From positions 1,746,001 to 1,810,000 of the forward strand of contig JAZAYU010000035.1 of NCBI GenBank assembly GCA_038501625.1: a DNA stretch of 64,000 nucleotides. Direction: 5' to 3'. Origin of the DNA: Corbicula japonica (lineage: Eukaryota; Mollusca; Bivalvia; Venerida; Cyrenidae). Of the stretch, positions 24,801 to 36,800 are shown piece after piece (the stretch's first letter is position 1; the number at the start of each line of letters is the position of its first letter). A program made the position numbers and the translations under genes. The notes under the pieces were generated by a model that ran no database searches, had not been told where the DNA came from, and saw only the letters and a list, made by a program, of their open reading frames with translations.

Positions 24801-27800
24801 TGCATATAACAGATAATTTTTATTCAGTTGGTATTAATAATATACTTAAGCGTTTTTACTTATTATGTTGCACTGAGGATTGTCACTCCATGTTCCATTG
24901 GCCTGACAATTGATTGTGGATTTTCCTGTGATGTTATATCCTGTATCACAAGTGATTTCTATGGCAGTACCAAACGTTGCAACAGTTCCATTCGCTTTTC
25001 CATTTTGTGGGGTCGGATCACCACAAGCTGAGAAAGATAGTTTATTGATAGAATTGATACATAAATAATGTTTTGCGCTGAAGAAAAAGTAAGAAAAAAC
25101 AACATAATTTTTATATCTTCTAAGTCGAACGTCAAAACATTAAAGAATGTACATTTGCATATAAAAACAATTTGCCATATTTGCGTTTCACTTCTCAAAT
25201 GATAATGATGGCATGCTGTCATTAGGATCCTTTTTATTATATCCTAGTCTAACATATAAAACGCATAACAATCTCGTAATGGTTGTAGGATAGCGATGGA
25301 ATTTTGGAGTAGGTATGTTCCGAAGAGTACCGGAAATTATGATAATTTGGAGTCGGTATGTTCCGAAGAGTACCGGAAATTATGATAATTTGGAGTCGGT
25401 ATGTTCCGAAGAGTACCGGAAATTATGATAATTTGGAGTCGGTATGTTCCGAAGAGTACCGGAAATTATGATAAAATTACAAGACGCATAGAACACAGTG
25501 AACTAGAGAGATACCGTATCAGAAATATGCACTGTGCGATATGAATTTACAAATCTGTCTTGTTATATCATTGTCGCGGATATAAGATGTATTGTTCTTA
25601 AATCATTCTTTGGTGCATTTTGTATAAGGACGTATAATGGTTATAAAAGCTTCTACGGAAAAAAAGGTACACAACACTGCATATGATGGACGATATATTA
25701 CAGTGTTTTCAGTCGGAATAAATAATTTACACATTTACATAATATAGTGCATTGTGGGTTGCCACTCCAGGTCCCATTTGCCTGGCACATAATTTGTGAC
25801 TTTCCAGTGATGTTATAACCGGTTTCACATGCGATTGCTATGGCAGTACCAAACGATGTGGCAGAACTATTTGCTGTGCCGTGCTGTGGAGTCGGGTCGC
25901 TGCAGTCTGGAAAAGAGAGCAACTTCCTTAACAGAACATCTGCGATGCATTAAAATAATGATAAATGAATGGTAGAACAGTGGAACACAACATCATCCAA
26001 GACGAATGACAAGCCAAGTTTTCATTACTAAAATGATTACTACACTGATAAATAATCTGTGACATTAATTTAATAATTTGACTTTCCGTAGTCACGTATT
26101 ACCTTTACCTATCACTTAATATACATTGTGGTTCTAAACTAGTATATGAGGAATATTGTTACGCATCACTGCATATAACAGATATTTTTTATTCAGTTGG
26201 TATTAATAATACACTTAAGCGTTTTTAACCAGCGAAGCTGGTTTTACTAATCACAATTCTGAAATCGGTATCAAACCAACTGGCAAACGGCGATTTACGC
26301 ATTTCAGAGAAATCAGAGTAAGTAAAGTAGTCCCCAAGTTTCCTGTTACGTGTTAAAGTTGGTATTAACTACGTCATGTTGATAGGACAAAACCTGTGCG
26401 GTGCATCAATGGTCAAATTCATCTGTACGACAGTTTGATTAAATGTAAAATCGGTGCGGTTCATATTTCTAGGACTTGATTGGTGCGGTGCAACAATGGT
26501 CAAACATTGTCCGTGTCCGCGATTTTTCACTCACCAAGATATCGTTGGGTATATTCCATACCTCCGTGTCCGTCCGACGTGGAACGGACACGGAGGTATG
26601 GAATATGGGTCGCACTAAAATGCGGTTCAATTAGCGGACGATATAGAATATCGTTGAAAAGTGCGGACGACAAAAACAAAGAAGGAGTGTGAAAACTGCG
26701 GACAATATAGCGAATGAAGGTATCATGAAGGTAATTAACACTTTACACTCTATCAGTTGTGTGCTTCACAGAGATATTCTGACACTTTTTAACCAGCGAA
26801 GCTGGTTTTACTAATCACAATTCTGAAATCGGTATCAAACCAAAACGAGGCACTGGCAACCGACGATTTACGCATTTCAGAGAAATCAGAGTAAGTAAAG
26901 TAGTCCCCGAGTTTCCTGTTACGTGTTAAAGTTGGCTCCTGCCACGTTAGTATCACTAAAAGAGTACTTGACTGCTTCACTGCGCTGTCCCTAATTCAGA
27001 AAACAATCGACAAAAGTAAACCAATTTTATCTGGGGGTTGTAGCCGCCAGGGATTCTTTATCGAGCCACAGATATGTTACCTTAAGGTAGAGATATACAC
27101 GATATTCCCGATGTTAGGATATTACAATAGCCAAATATTAAATCTGAAATATTAAATATATAGTTTCTGCTAATTCGAAGCTCAAAATAACATGGAAAAC
27201 ATTTTCTTTATTTTGTCATTTTAAAGCCATTTCAATATTGGACTGTTTCACGAAATATATTTTTTTATCTTTAACAATAACGATAATGATAAATTTCCAT
27301 CTTAGCATATTTTTCTTCAATTGTTCACTTTATGAAACCAATGCGCAAATGCTTTCACTTGAAATTTTAAAGACATATTGCGAACATTTGTTTATTATTT
27401 GATGGTAGGCGTTCATGAGCGTTTAAATCACTGAACATGAAGCAATCATCATTGCTAAATTTGTTTATATATTGGATTTCCACATATAAGCTTGATCAGT
27501 AAACAATAAACTATTGAGATGTGTAAAATTTTACATATTAAAACTACTTTACCGGATATTACTCGTATAGAAATGAAGACATGTAAGATTTACAGATCTA
27601 TGTATTCGAAACATGCTACGAGCAAGCGCGGTACGTGTCCGGCTATCACGTACGTGGCAGGAGACACGTCGACAATAAGGCCATCAGTGGTCCAAGGAAC
27701 GGACTATGATTTGTTTCGGGAATAATGCATTATTTACATTTTTCCCAAAGGTTAAGATGTTTACTCGGTTTACGTTTTCGATTTAGCTAGAGATGACTAC

Positions 27801-30800
27801 TATTTTTGTTCGGAGTACATGAAATCATAGGCGCACTGACACATTGAATATGCAAATGTCAGTGACGTCACGATTTCCCGCGTTTTGCAGAAAGCCAAAT
27901 AACAGTAAAAGTACGTGTGAATATAGAGGACAAACCATGATGAAGCCTAAAACATGACACATCTGTCTGCTGAAACTGATGTTATATGAACGGATTGTAA
28001 GCTAATGGACATTTATTCCAGCTCCTTAACCACCAATACTCAATGATATGTTTACCAATGTCTTAATTCTGGCACCTTTTTCTAATAATATGCTACATGA
28101 AAAAAAACCATCGAGTCCGTTATTATATACAACTTAATGCGGTGGAAATTTTTGGTATAAACTATAGTAATTCATTTTCCTCTGAAATTGTCTTCAATTT
28201 TACATGTGTGTTATCTAGCATTAAATTCCAATGCTTTCGGCAATGTTATGACTCTCGGTTGTTTTATCTAAATATGTAGGATTCTCAATTCTATGATTTC
28301 CTTTACATGTTATTCACAATGAAGGAAACAATTATATATTTCTTATTTCAAATAACTGCATAATCTTTCCCATCGATGGGGTCTCACTTTTTATAGTGCC
28401 ATCTGATCTGGATCTAAAATTTATGATTACTGGTCAGAAAAAAATGATCATAAAAGCGAACAGTTTAAATCCTAATCAGATCGCACAGATGTGCCAGCTG
28501 ATATGGATCTAAACTGTTCGCACAAGCTATGAAGGTATATCTATGGAGTAAAGGGTTAACAGAAGCCTTCATCCAGATAATACATGGAAACCCTTATTTC
28601 CACTATCATTTAGACAAGAGGAAGTTCTTTGCGAGTGAACCAAGTTTTTTTGCTTTTTCGTAAATGGATACATGTATGAGAATCATGGCACTGGTTATTC
28701 TCAATAAGCAAAATCGCTTCGCTGGTCTTCTGTACTTTCAGTACTTTGATTACTTATTATGTTGCACTGTGGATTGTCACTCCATGTTCCATTGGCCTGA
28801 CAATTGATTGTGGATGTTCCAGTGATGTTATAACCGGTATTACATGTGATTTCTATGGCAGTTCCGAACGTTGTAACACTTCCATTCGCTTTGCCATTTT
28901 GTGGCGTCGGATCACTGCAAGCTGAGAAATATACAAATGTAGTGAATTCATGAAATTGATACATAACTTATGTTTCCTGATAAAGTTAAAAATTACATAA
29001 ACAACATTATTTATTTTAATTCGCCTCATTAATGACTGATTTGACAAATGTTTGCTGTAATGTGTTTACGGGGTTTATTTTGAATTTGAAATGGATATCG
29101 GGGATGTGCACAAATCAATGTTATTGCATATAATGAAGACATCCCTTAAAACAGACGGCCCTTTGGGAATGCTGTGCAACTGAACACATGATTTTACAAA
29201 AGTGTGTTTTTTTTTCAATAGACAAATGAAATACCAAGTAGTTATTACTTTAAGTTGTAGGCCTTGTTAACGGCTTGAAAAAACGCATGTTTGTGCATAT
29301 TTTTGGGTAGTTTTAAAGTATACATTTTAAATTTTTTTAACGCCGCACATTTTAACTGAATGAACAAGTGATCGAATGAATGAGTGCGTGAATTGTTCAA
29401 TTTCCGCATCAATATGACTGAAATACTGTTGAAAGCGGCTGTTAAACCCAACAAAAAGTATGATACGTAAATAATGACGCTAACCTGTGTGTATTTTGTG
29501 ACAAAAAAATTTCGGCTGCTCAACTCTTCAAACAAATCTGATGCTTGGGACAAACATTCATTCAAATCGTAGTACTTGCATGTGTCTAAGGTGTGTTAGT
29601 CGGATATCAACCTCGTACATCGGTGTTTCTGTGTAGAAATTACCTTGCCACGAGCTTCATGAAACACCTCGAGCGCTTCGCGCTCTCGGTGTCACAAAAA
29701 ACTCGTGACCAGGTATTTCCTACACAGAAACACCTCGTACTCGGTTGATATCCTATACATAAAACTATATTTTATTTTGAGGTAAACTTTTGTAATTCAG
29801 GAGGTAGTATTCTTTGTGTTATTAAACAATATAAAAACTCTTACGATATAGTAGGAGGAGGTCCACAGTCTGCAAATAATTTACTTCGTATTGTACAATA
29901 GCTACAATTACCTCATTCTGAACATATACTTAAAGAAATTAGAAACGCAACTTCTTTAGATACAAAATATGTTTCATGATTAAAGACGTTGCGTGTTGTT
30001 AATTTCTTTATATAACATGATATAATATGTAGTACTACGTACTTGAAAAAAATAAGAAACTCGGCTTTTTTAAACATGAATTGTATTTTTTATTTAAAGA
30101 AGTCGCGTTTCTAATTTCTTTTAGTATAATTTTTATATTAAAACTAATGTAGTTTATTTTATTTTTACGTTCACTATTGGAAGGCAGGAGGCAGTATTCT
30201 TTGTGTTTTTAAACAATATATAAAATCTTTACTAGATGGATATGTACATGGTCGAAATATAAAAATAAAAAAGCGTTATACGTTTTCAACTAACAAGCAT
30301 ATAAGTTTTGCGCAACGACCTTCAAATGTCTTTTCGATAACTGATTTAATTTGGTTCGTTGCTAAAAGTCTTTTTGATGGCAACTATTTTAAATTTATTT
30401 TCACGAAAATGAACTGTAGAAAGTAATCATTTCCTGTAAAGTTATTTTTTTATATTCAATATATGTGCATTAAAATTAAATAGTTGTACCTATTATGTAG
30501 CATGCAGCCATCTCCCAGATCCCGGAGTTTGTACATAAAACGGATGATTGGTTTGTCTTGTATCCCGAGTCACACGTCACTGAAGCAGACGATCCGTATG
30601 TAGTATTTCCATTAACAGCTATCTTTCCATTTGATAAAGAAGGAGGAGGTCCACAATCTGCAAATAATGAACTTCGTCTTGTAAAAGAGCTACATGTACA
30701 GTCACTTCAGTTCAAACGAATATCAAAACTATGTTTTTTATGAAAATAAATATTTAAAGAAATGTAACAGCCTTATATTCTTTGGATTAATAATAAATAT

Positions 30801-33800
30801 AAAAAAATCTTAGTAGATTTATATGAACACGGCAAAATATCAAAATAAACAGTCATTTTTTATGACTGTGTTATTTCCATAAACAAACACATTAGTCGAC
30901 GTGCGTTATTCTTCAAATGTCTTTTTGATACTATTACTGGTTTAATGAAAATTAATGATAAACTGTTACGACCGCAAAAATTCTTAAACAACGTCTAGTA
31001 TATAAGGAACGTATTATTTATCATGGGGTCAGGGGGCAAAAAAAGTCCTTTTAAATTCTTTAATAACTGAAATTTTATCATGGCTGACCAATACCAATAC
31101 CTTTTGCAACACAATTTGCGTTTTCCCAGTCGCCTGTACTCAAACAAATAATCGACGTTTTCGTAGTGTTATATCCAAATTCACAAGTCACCTTGGCAGT
31201 CGCCCCGAATGTTGAATTATTTGGATCATCTAGTGTTGCTGTACCGTACATGATTGTTGGAGTTTTTTCGCAACCTAAATGCGGAGATTCTTTTTTATAA
31301 CACAAACGACATCCCGGTGCAACAAACGCACCATGACAACACGCAAACACCCAGCCTGCGCTGCCTGTAGCACAAGCCCATCCGGGCCACACACGGTTAG
31401 ATAATAATACCATTATATTTAGAATTTTAAAATGGAAATTATTTTCAATGTGTTTGTATTTCTTGTATTATGATTGCTTGTACAATGAATTTAATCATAT
31501 AGAGTATATTTGTTTTTGCCAGTGTTAGAATATATTTTCACCGAGTAAGCTTCGGAATTCGTATTTTTATGAGTTGCAAAGCCACGGGTGAAAATACAAC
31601 ATTCAGTAGTCATGGTAGTTCACGAGTGAAATATATTTTTATCTTTCACTGGTGAAAACAAATTTTCTTTTTATTTTATGCTTTTAATGCAGACTTTGTG
31701 TGATTTTGAAAAAAAAATGAAATGGCACCAAAACGTTCGTTTATGACGTGCCGTCGTTACGTCATATACCAAAACTTGAGCCCGTTTTCTCAAAGTGTTC
31801 ATTCGGAATGTTATGCGAGTTTGGGTACCAACGTGAATAAACAATGAAACTAAAAAGGATATTCCACTGTTTGAAAACAGTCAAATACCACTTTTATTTC
31901 ACTGTGAAAATTTATAATTTACTGGAAAGCAAGAAATAAAAGTTGTTGTTTTTTCTGTCGTATTGGTTGTACATGTAAGTTTAATTATACGAATATTGAT
32001 GTAAAGGTAATTTCATTAATTAAATGTAGCTGACGTGAACAAGAAGAACCTTAAGGCATCTGCTATCATCACAACTGTAAAGGAAATTGTGCAGTCATTA
32101 TGAAGAGTCCTTGATTGTAAGTATTGTTTGTAAACTATATTGCATGACTTACCAGAAATGTTGCATACGGAGATGCATTGTCATTGACCGTGAGTGCTTC
32201 TTTAACAATAAGAACTCATATTTTCCCTTATTTTGTATTTAAAATAAGTTACTGTATAAAAACGCAAAATGTAGATAGTATACATGAAAACGGTGCTTAT
32301 ACATATACTCTGATTTTACAATTTATAATTGCCAGACACCGCTCGTTATCACAATGCTCATTATGAACATGTATTTAACAAAAAACGTTTCACCCAATAA
32401 AACTCCTTTATAGGCTCAACCTCAACTTAAACCTTAGAACTACATTTCATTAAAATTCTCTGACATAATTATAAAAAAAAACTTATTTTGGAACATTAAA
32501 ACTCTTTTCACCTGTTATCCAAGATAACATAAATAGCCGCACATTAGAAGATGCTTGTGAGTTAGTGCCATTCCCGAAGACGTCTTGTATACATATTATG
32601 GATCCATAGGCTGATCCTGGTCGCCAAAATCGAACACTTTGATTACTGTAAGCATACACCAGTCCGCCATAGCTGCACGGAGTTGCTTCAGAGTATGTGC
32701 TATATGCTAAAGAACCGCTTCCTGGAAACATGAAACCTGCATTCGCTCCATCATTAGCAATTACCTGCAAAAGGGCAACATTTTAGATATTATTGTGCTG
32801 TATTTTATATTTTATGTATTGGGCAAACAATAGAAAAAAACCTAAAGTAAAAATTATCGATAATTTACTAAAATAATGAATGTGATTTCATTAAGAACAC
32901 AACAAATGATGATTAAACATGTTCGAAAGACATGTCTGTCAACTCAAGTTAACTGTATGGCTAACTGTCTTAAAATGTGTGATAATATCAAATTTTCAAT
33001 ATCGTTGAAAAATTAAACAACAAACCAGTACCGTTGGTCCAAAAGCAACATGACAACACCGGATACTTGCTTTGTCTTGATTATATTCACGCATTGTCAC
33101 TGATCAATGTCATAACTGCAGAGACGATGATTTATCCAGGAATATGCCGATATTCTGCGATCTCTTTAAGACTATGGCGTGGTTGCTTAGTGAAGCATAG
33201 TTGTTGAAAGATGAGCAATATCATATACACCTAGGTAGAGTTTTATAACATATCTGCGGGGATCCGAGATGAAAATGTCTAAATGAAATCATCGGGTCCT
33301 ACCGTACTAGATGTAATCGCCAGAGGTAAGATGTTTTAAGTTTTTGATAATTTTTCATTTAAATATTTTGTTCGTGTTTTTGTTTTATCACTATAAATTA
33401 TATTTTGTAAGTTATAGTTTTAGCTGACAATAATAAAGTTTTGTAGAAAATCGTTGAAATTTTAAAGTTTAGTTGAATTCTTATCTTTCTTCAGAATCTT
33501 TCGGTGTTTGCTTTTGTACAGTATAGTACAGTCATGTATGACATGTGGACATTTGGGATCAAGTTCTTTGCAAAGGAATGAGTACATACATTAACATATT
33601 GTCTCTTGCACTTCGATGCAATTCATGTCTGCCGTACGAACAGTCTCATAGCATTTTAAAATCTACATGTATTCCTGGTAGGTTGATACTACTTTAGAAA
33701 TACAACTACAGCATTTCAATTCATTTACGCGCTTTGATTGAATGCCTTTTAAGTTGATGTCTAAAATTCAGTATCAGTGATCTCCGTTTGAAGAAATCAA

Positions 33801-36800
33801 GCCGATGATGCTACTGGAATTTTAAAACCAAGTGTATGTTGTACGTTTTAAGACATACACATTAGAACATACATGTCCTCTTACATTTGCTGTTACAATC
33901 TCAAACATGTTCATACTAACTTAAGTCATACATTGTAGTTTGTGATTTACCCATGTTCTTGTAAAGGAATCCTCTCGCACTTCAAAAAATGGAGCCGATA
34001 TTTCATTTATAAATGAAGCTGTAATGGCGTATGATTCTGGATATAATGATGAAAACGTCCAAGCAAACACTTCGAGCGAGGCAGATGTAATAGTTACAGA
34101 TATACCCGAGCCGTCCGTTCCATCAAACAACGCTGAAAATATAAAACAATACATTTAAGTGTATGTTGAAAACAGAATGCTGTAACAGTCAGGAACTGGT
34201 GTTAAAATAGTCCTATTTCATTAAATTACAATGCAGCACTAATTCTAAACTTTATACGAACGAGTTTTTTTTTCAATCCGTGTCTTTGAAGTCGTTTTCT
34301 AAATGAAATCACATTAAAAGCGTTTGAAAAATAAATTACCAATACGAAGGTGAAATATACATAATGCAAAAAACACAGCTTCCCGCAAAGCAAATACCAG
34401 AAGCAAATACCAGATAAAGCTGTGAGAAGTTTTATGTTATTCTACGAGTACATGTAGTTAATTCTAGATTTCATATTTCTTCACAACACGGTGGTGTTTG
34501 TTGAATCACATTTAGAAACCTGATTGATATAATAATTATGCCTTTAAATGGTTAACGCGATTGGATTAAAATAACACAGAGATTAAAGGACCAATATATA
34601 CAACAATGGTCAGAAGAATGTAAACAAAACTTAAAGCATTCATCATATTGCTTTTTTAAAACAAATTTTAAGTTCGAAAGGTATCTCGAAATAATTTATA
34701 TTAAAAAGGTTACATTCTATTTTTCCTCTTTAAGAACATCATCGCATTCACTTCTTATAGAAAAAGGCAGACATATTGGTTTAGCAAGAGAGCAAAGAAC
34801 CTGCTTCTATTGTAATGATCAAATTGAAAATGAGTATCATTTTATACTTGTGCGCCCATTTTACTATTCATTACGTGAACGATATATTGATAAGAAATAT
34901 TATATGAATCCAAATCTCCATAAATTAAATATACTTATGTCATCTTAAAAGTCTGGCATCATTTATTTACCATAGCTTTGTTTTCCGTTCAACTGTTGTA
35001 TAGTTCATTTAGCTTATTAAGTATGTCAGGTGATGATATATAATGGATATTGTCGTAGTTGCAATATTTTATTCGCATTATGGTGCTTGTTAAATTCTAA
35101 TGTGTTTTACTGTATTATGACGCTGCTTTATTATTGTACTGTTGATAGGTTTTATTTTCTCGCTCAGATACCTTGCTTTTCGTTTCGACAAGGCTGAGTG
35201 AGTTGTTTGCCCTTATTGGCATTATTCAAAGACCTCCTTTTGAACAACATTACTGAATTTGCCAAGCTTTACTTCAAATGTAACACTTTGTTAATAATTT
35301 GCTGTAATTTAAAGCTGGTATTTTAGCAATATTTTTGGTATATTTTCTGTTTAATAAGTATTCAACTCAATATTTCCTTATATCGAATGTTATAACATGG
35401 AATGTTAAAATTATTGTGTGATCACATGTACTGAAATAGCTTTATCATGTTGTATTGACGTGTTTGTGTATGGGCCGGAGGCCTGCATCACAATGAACTA
35501 TTGAATGAATCTTGAATCTTGATTAAAATAACAAATTTATACATCATTGAAAATGTGAACATTTAAGTTCTTATTATAGTATGGAAATTGACAAGTCTTT
35601 TCCGATCTACAACATTCAACACATTACTCTACTGGCAGTGCTGATTCAAATTCCAAAAGTATTTTTATCATTGGATGCAAAAACTTGACCTCTTTCCATC
35701 GATACCAAATTTATGAGTGTGCAATAAAAACTTCACGCGTTAAAAACAAATACGGAAAACCATACCGTACAAGACTTTGTCATCGAATTTATATCATTAA
35801 AAGTGCCTTTAAAAGTAGCGTACTTCCAGGAGACGGTGACGTCAGTGATGGCGCCCAAAGTCTAATGTAGTTGCCATCATACCCATAAACAACATATCCG
35901 GCATGTTGGGCACTATATGTGGCATATATAATGATGCCCGCGCCTGAAAAGATAAAAAAATAACTAATGAAGTTTTATGAATAGTCACTCAAAGTGACTG
36001 GCCGCAAACATATGTTCGGTTATCTTATTCTTAATAACATTTTGCAATTGTAAGAAAACGGGGAAGTCCAGCAATAATGCATATAGATTCGATGCAATAT
36101 AAAGAGCCATCACCGCTTAAAACAGGTTTTATTTATGGTTCCCTTTACAATCGTGAAAATGTACCGGTGATACGTTATATTCACACGCGGGTTATATTAA
36201 CCCGGTTACATACTGCGCGAGAATCACATTGGCACAATATACTGTATACTCAACAAAAATGAAAAGTATCCACTGTCCTATCTTACATTTTGTAAAATTT
36301 GGAAACGAAAACTGAGAAATCTGTATGTGGACAACTTTGCATTTCTGTTATCATTGCAAAGAGAAAAAGTGTTCTTGAAAATCTGCACCCACAACTTAGT
36401 TATCTTTCCCTTTGTGGTAATGAGGGTTCCAGGAAAAAGTCAGCGATTCTTTGAAGTATTCATATTTGTTTGAATTAAATCAATCTTTCCACCTCTTGTG
36501 ATCAATAAAATCATAAAACATTCATCAATAAAACAAGTAGTCCTCGATAAACTACGCTAGAAAGTCCAACCATGTCCAATTACCTCCCTTTAAATTGAAT
36601 ATGTAGTGTTTTGTAATCCATTATTAATTGTTATTCGACTTGCCGTTGCTTAGGTCTTGGTGTGGAAGATTATGTTTATGAGCAATAGAAATTGAAAACA
36701 ACTGAGATTAACCAATTGAATACCATTCAAAGCGTACCTGATTAAATGAAAATATGTTACTGAGAATATAAGCGTAAAAAGTGGATACTTTTTATTCTTG

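Larger units (their letters stand above)
26228..28750. mobile_element. 2.5-kb composite insertion at a CCP splice donor
   Basis: To the left, type C flank stops at CTTAAGCGTTTTTA. To the right, TTACTTATTATGTTGCACTG resumes type C sequence a few bases before the donor of exon 28754-28921. Inside are two direct repeats (26222-26362 and 26786-26935), a strong hairpin at 26550 and a small inverted repeat near 28458-28520. No convincing coding region is seen, and I cannot assign a superfamily. It may be several nested insertions. Confidence 0.7.

Noticed and set aside
668..25906. CRISPR-like array of regularly spaced repeats
   Set aside because: Repeats are 168-bp coding exons with introns of hundreds of bases and eukaryotic splice sites. 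Nothing resembles short CRISPR repeats and spacers.
26222..26935. Solo LTR pair of a retrotransposon
   Set aside because: The direct repeats lack TG...CA ends and no primer-binding site or gag/pol trace lies between them.
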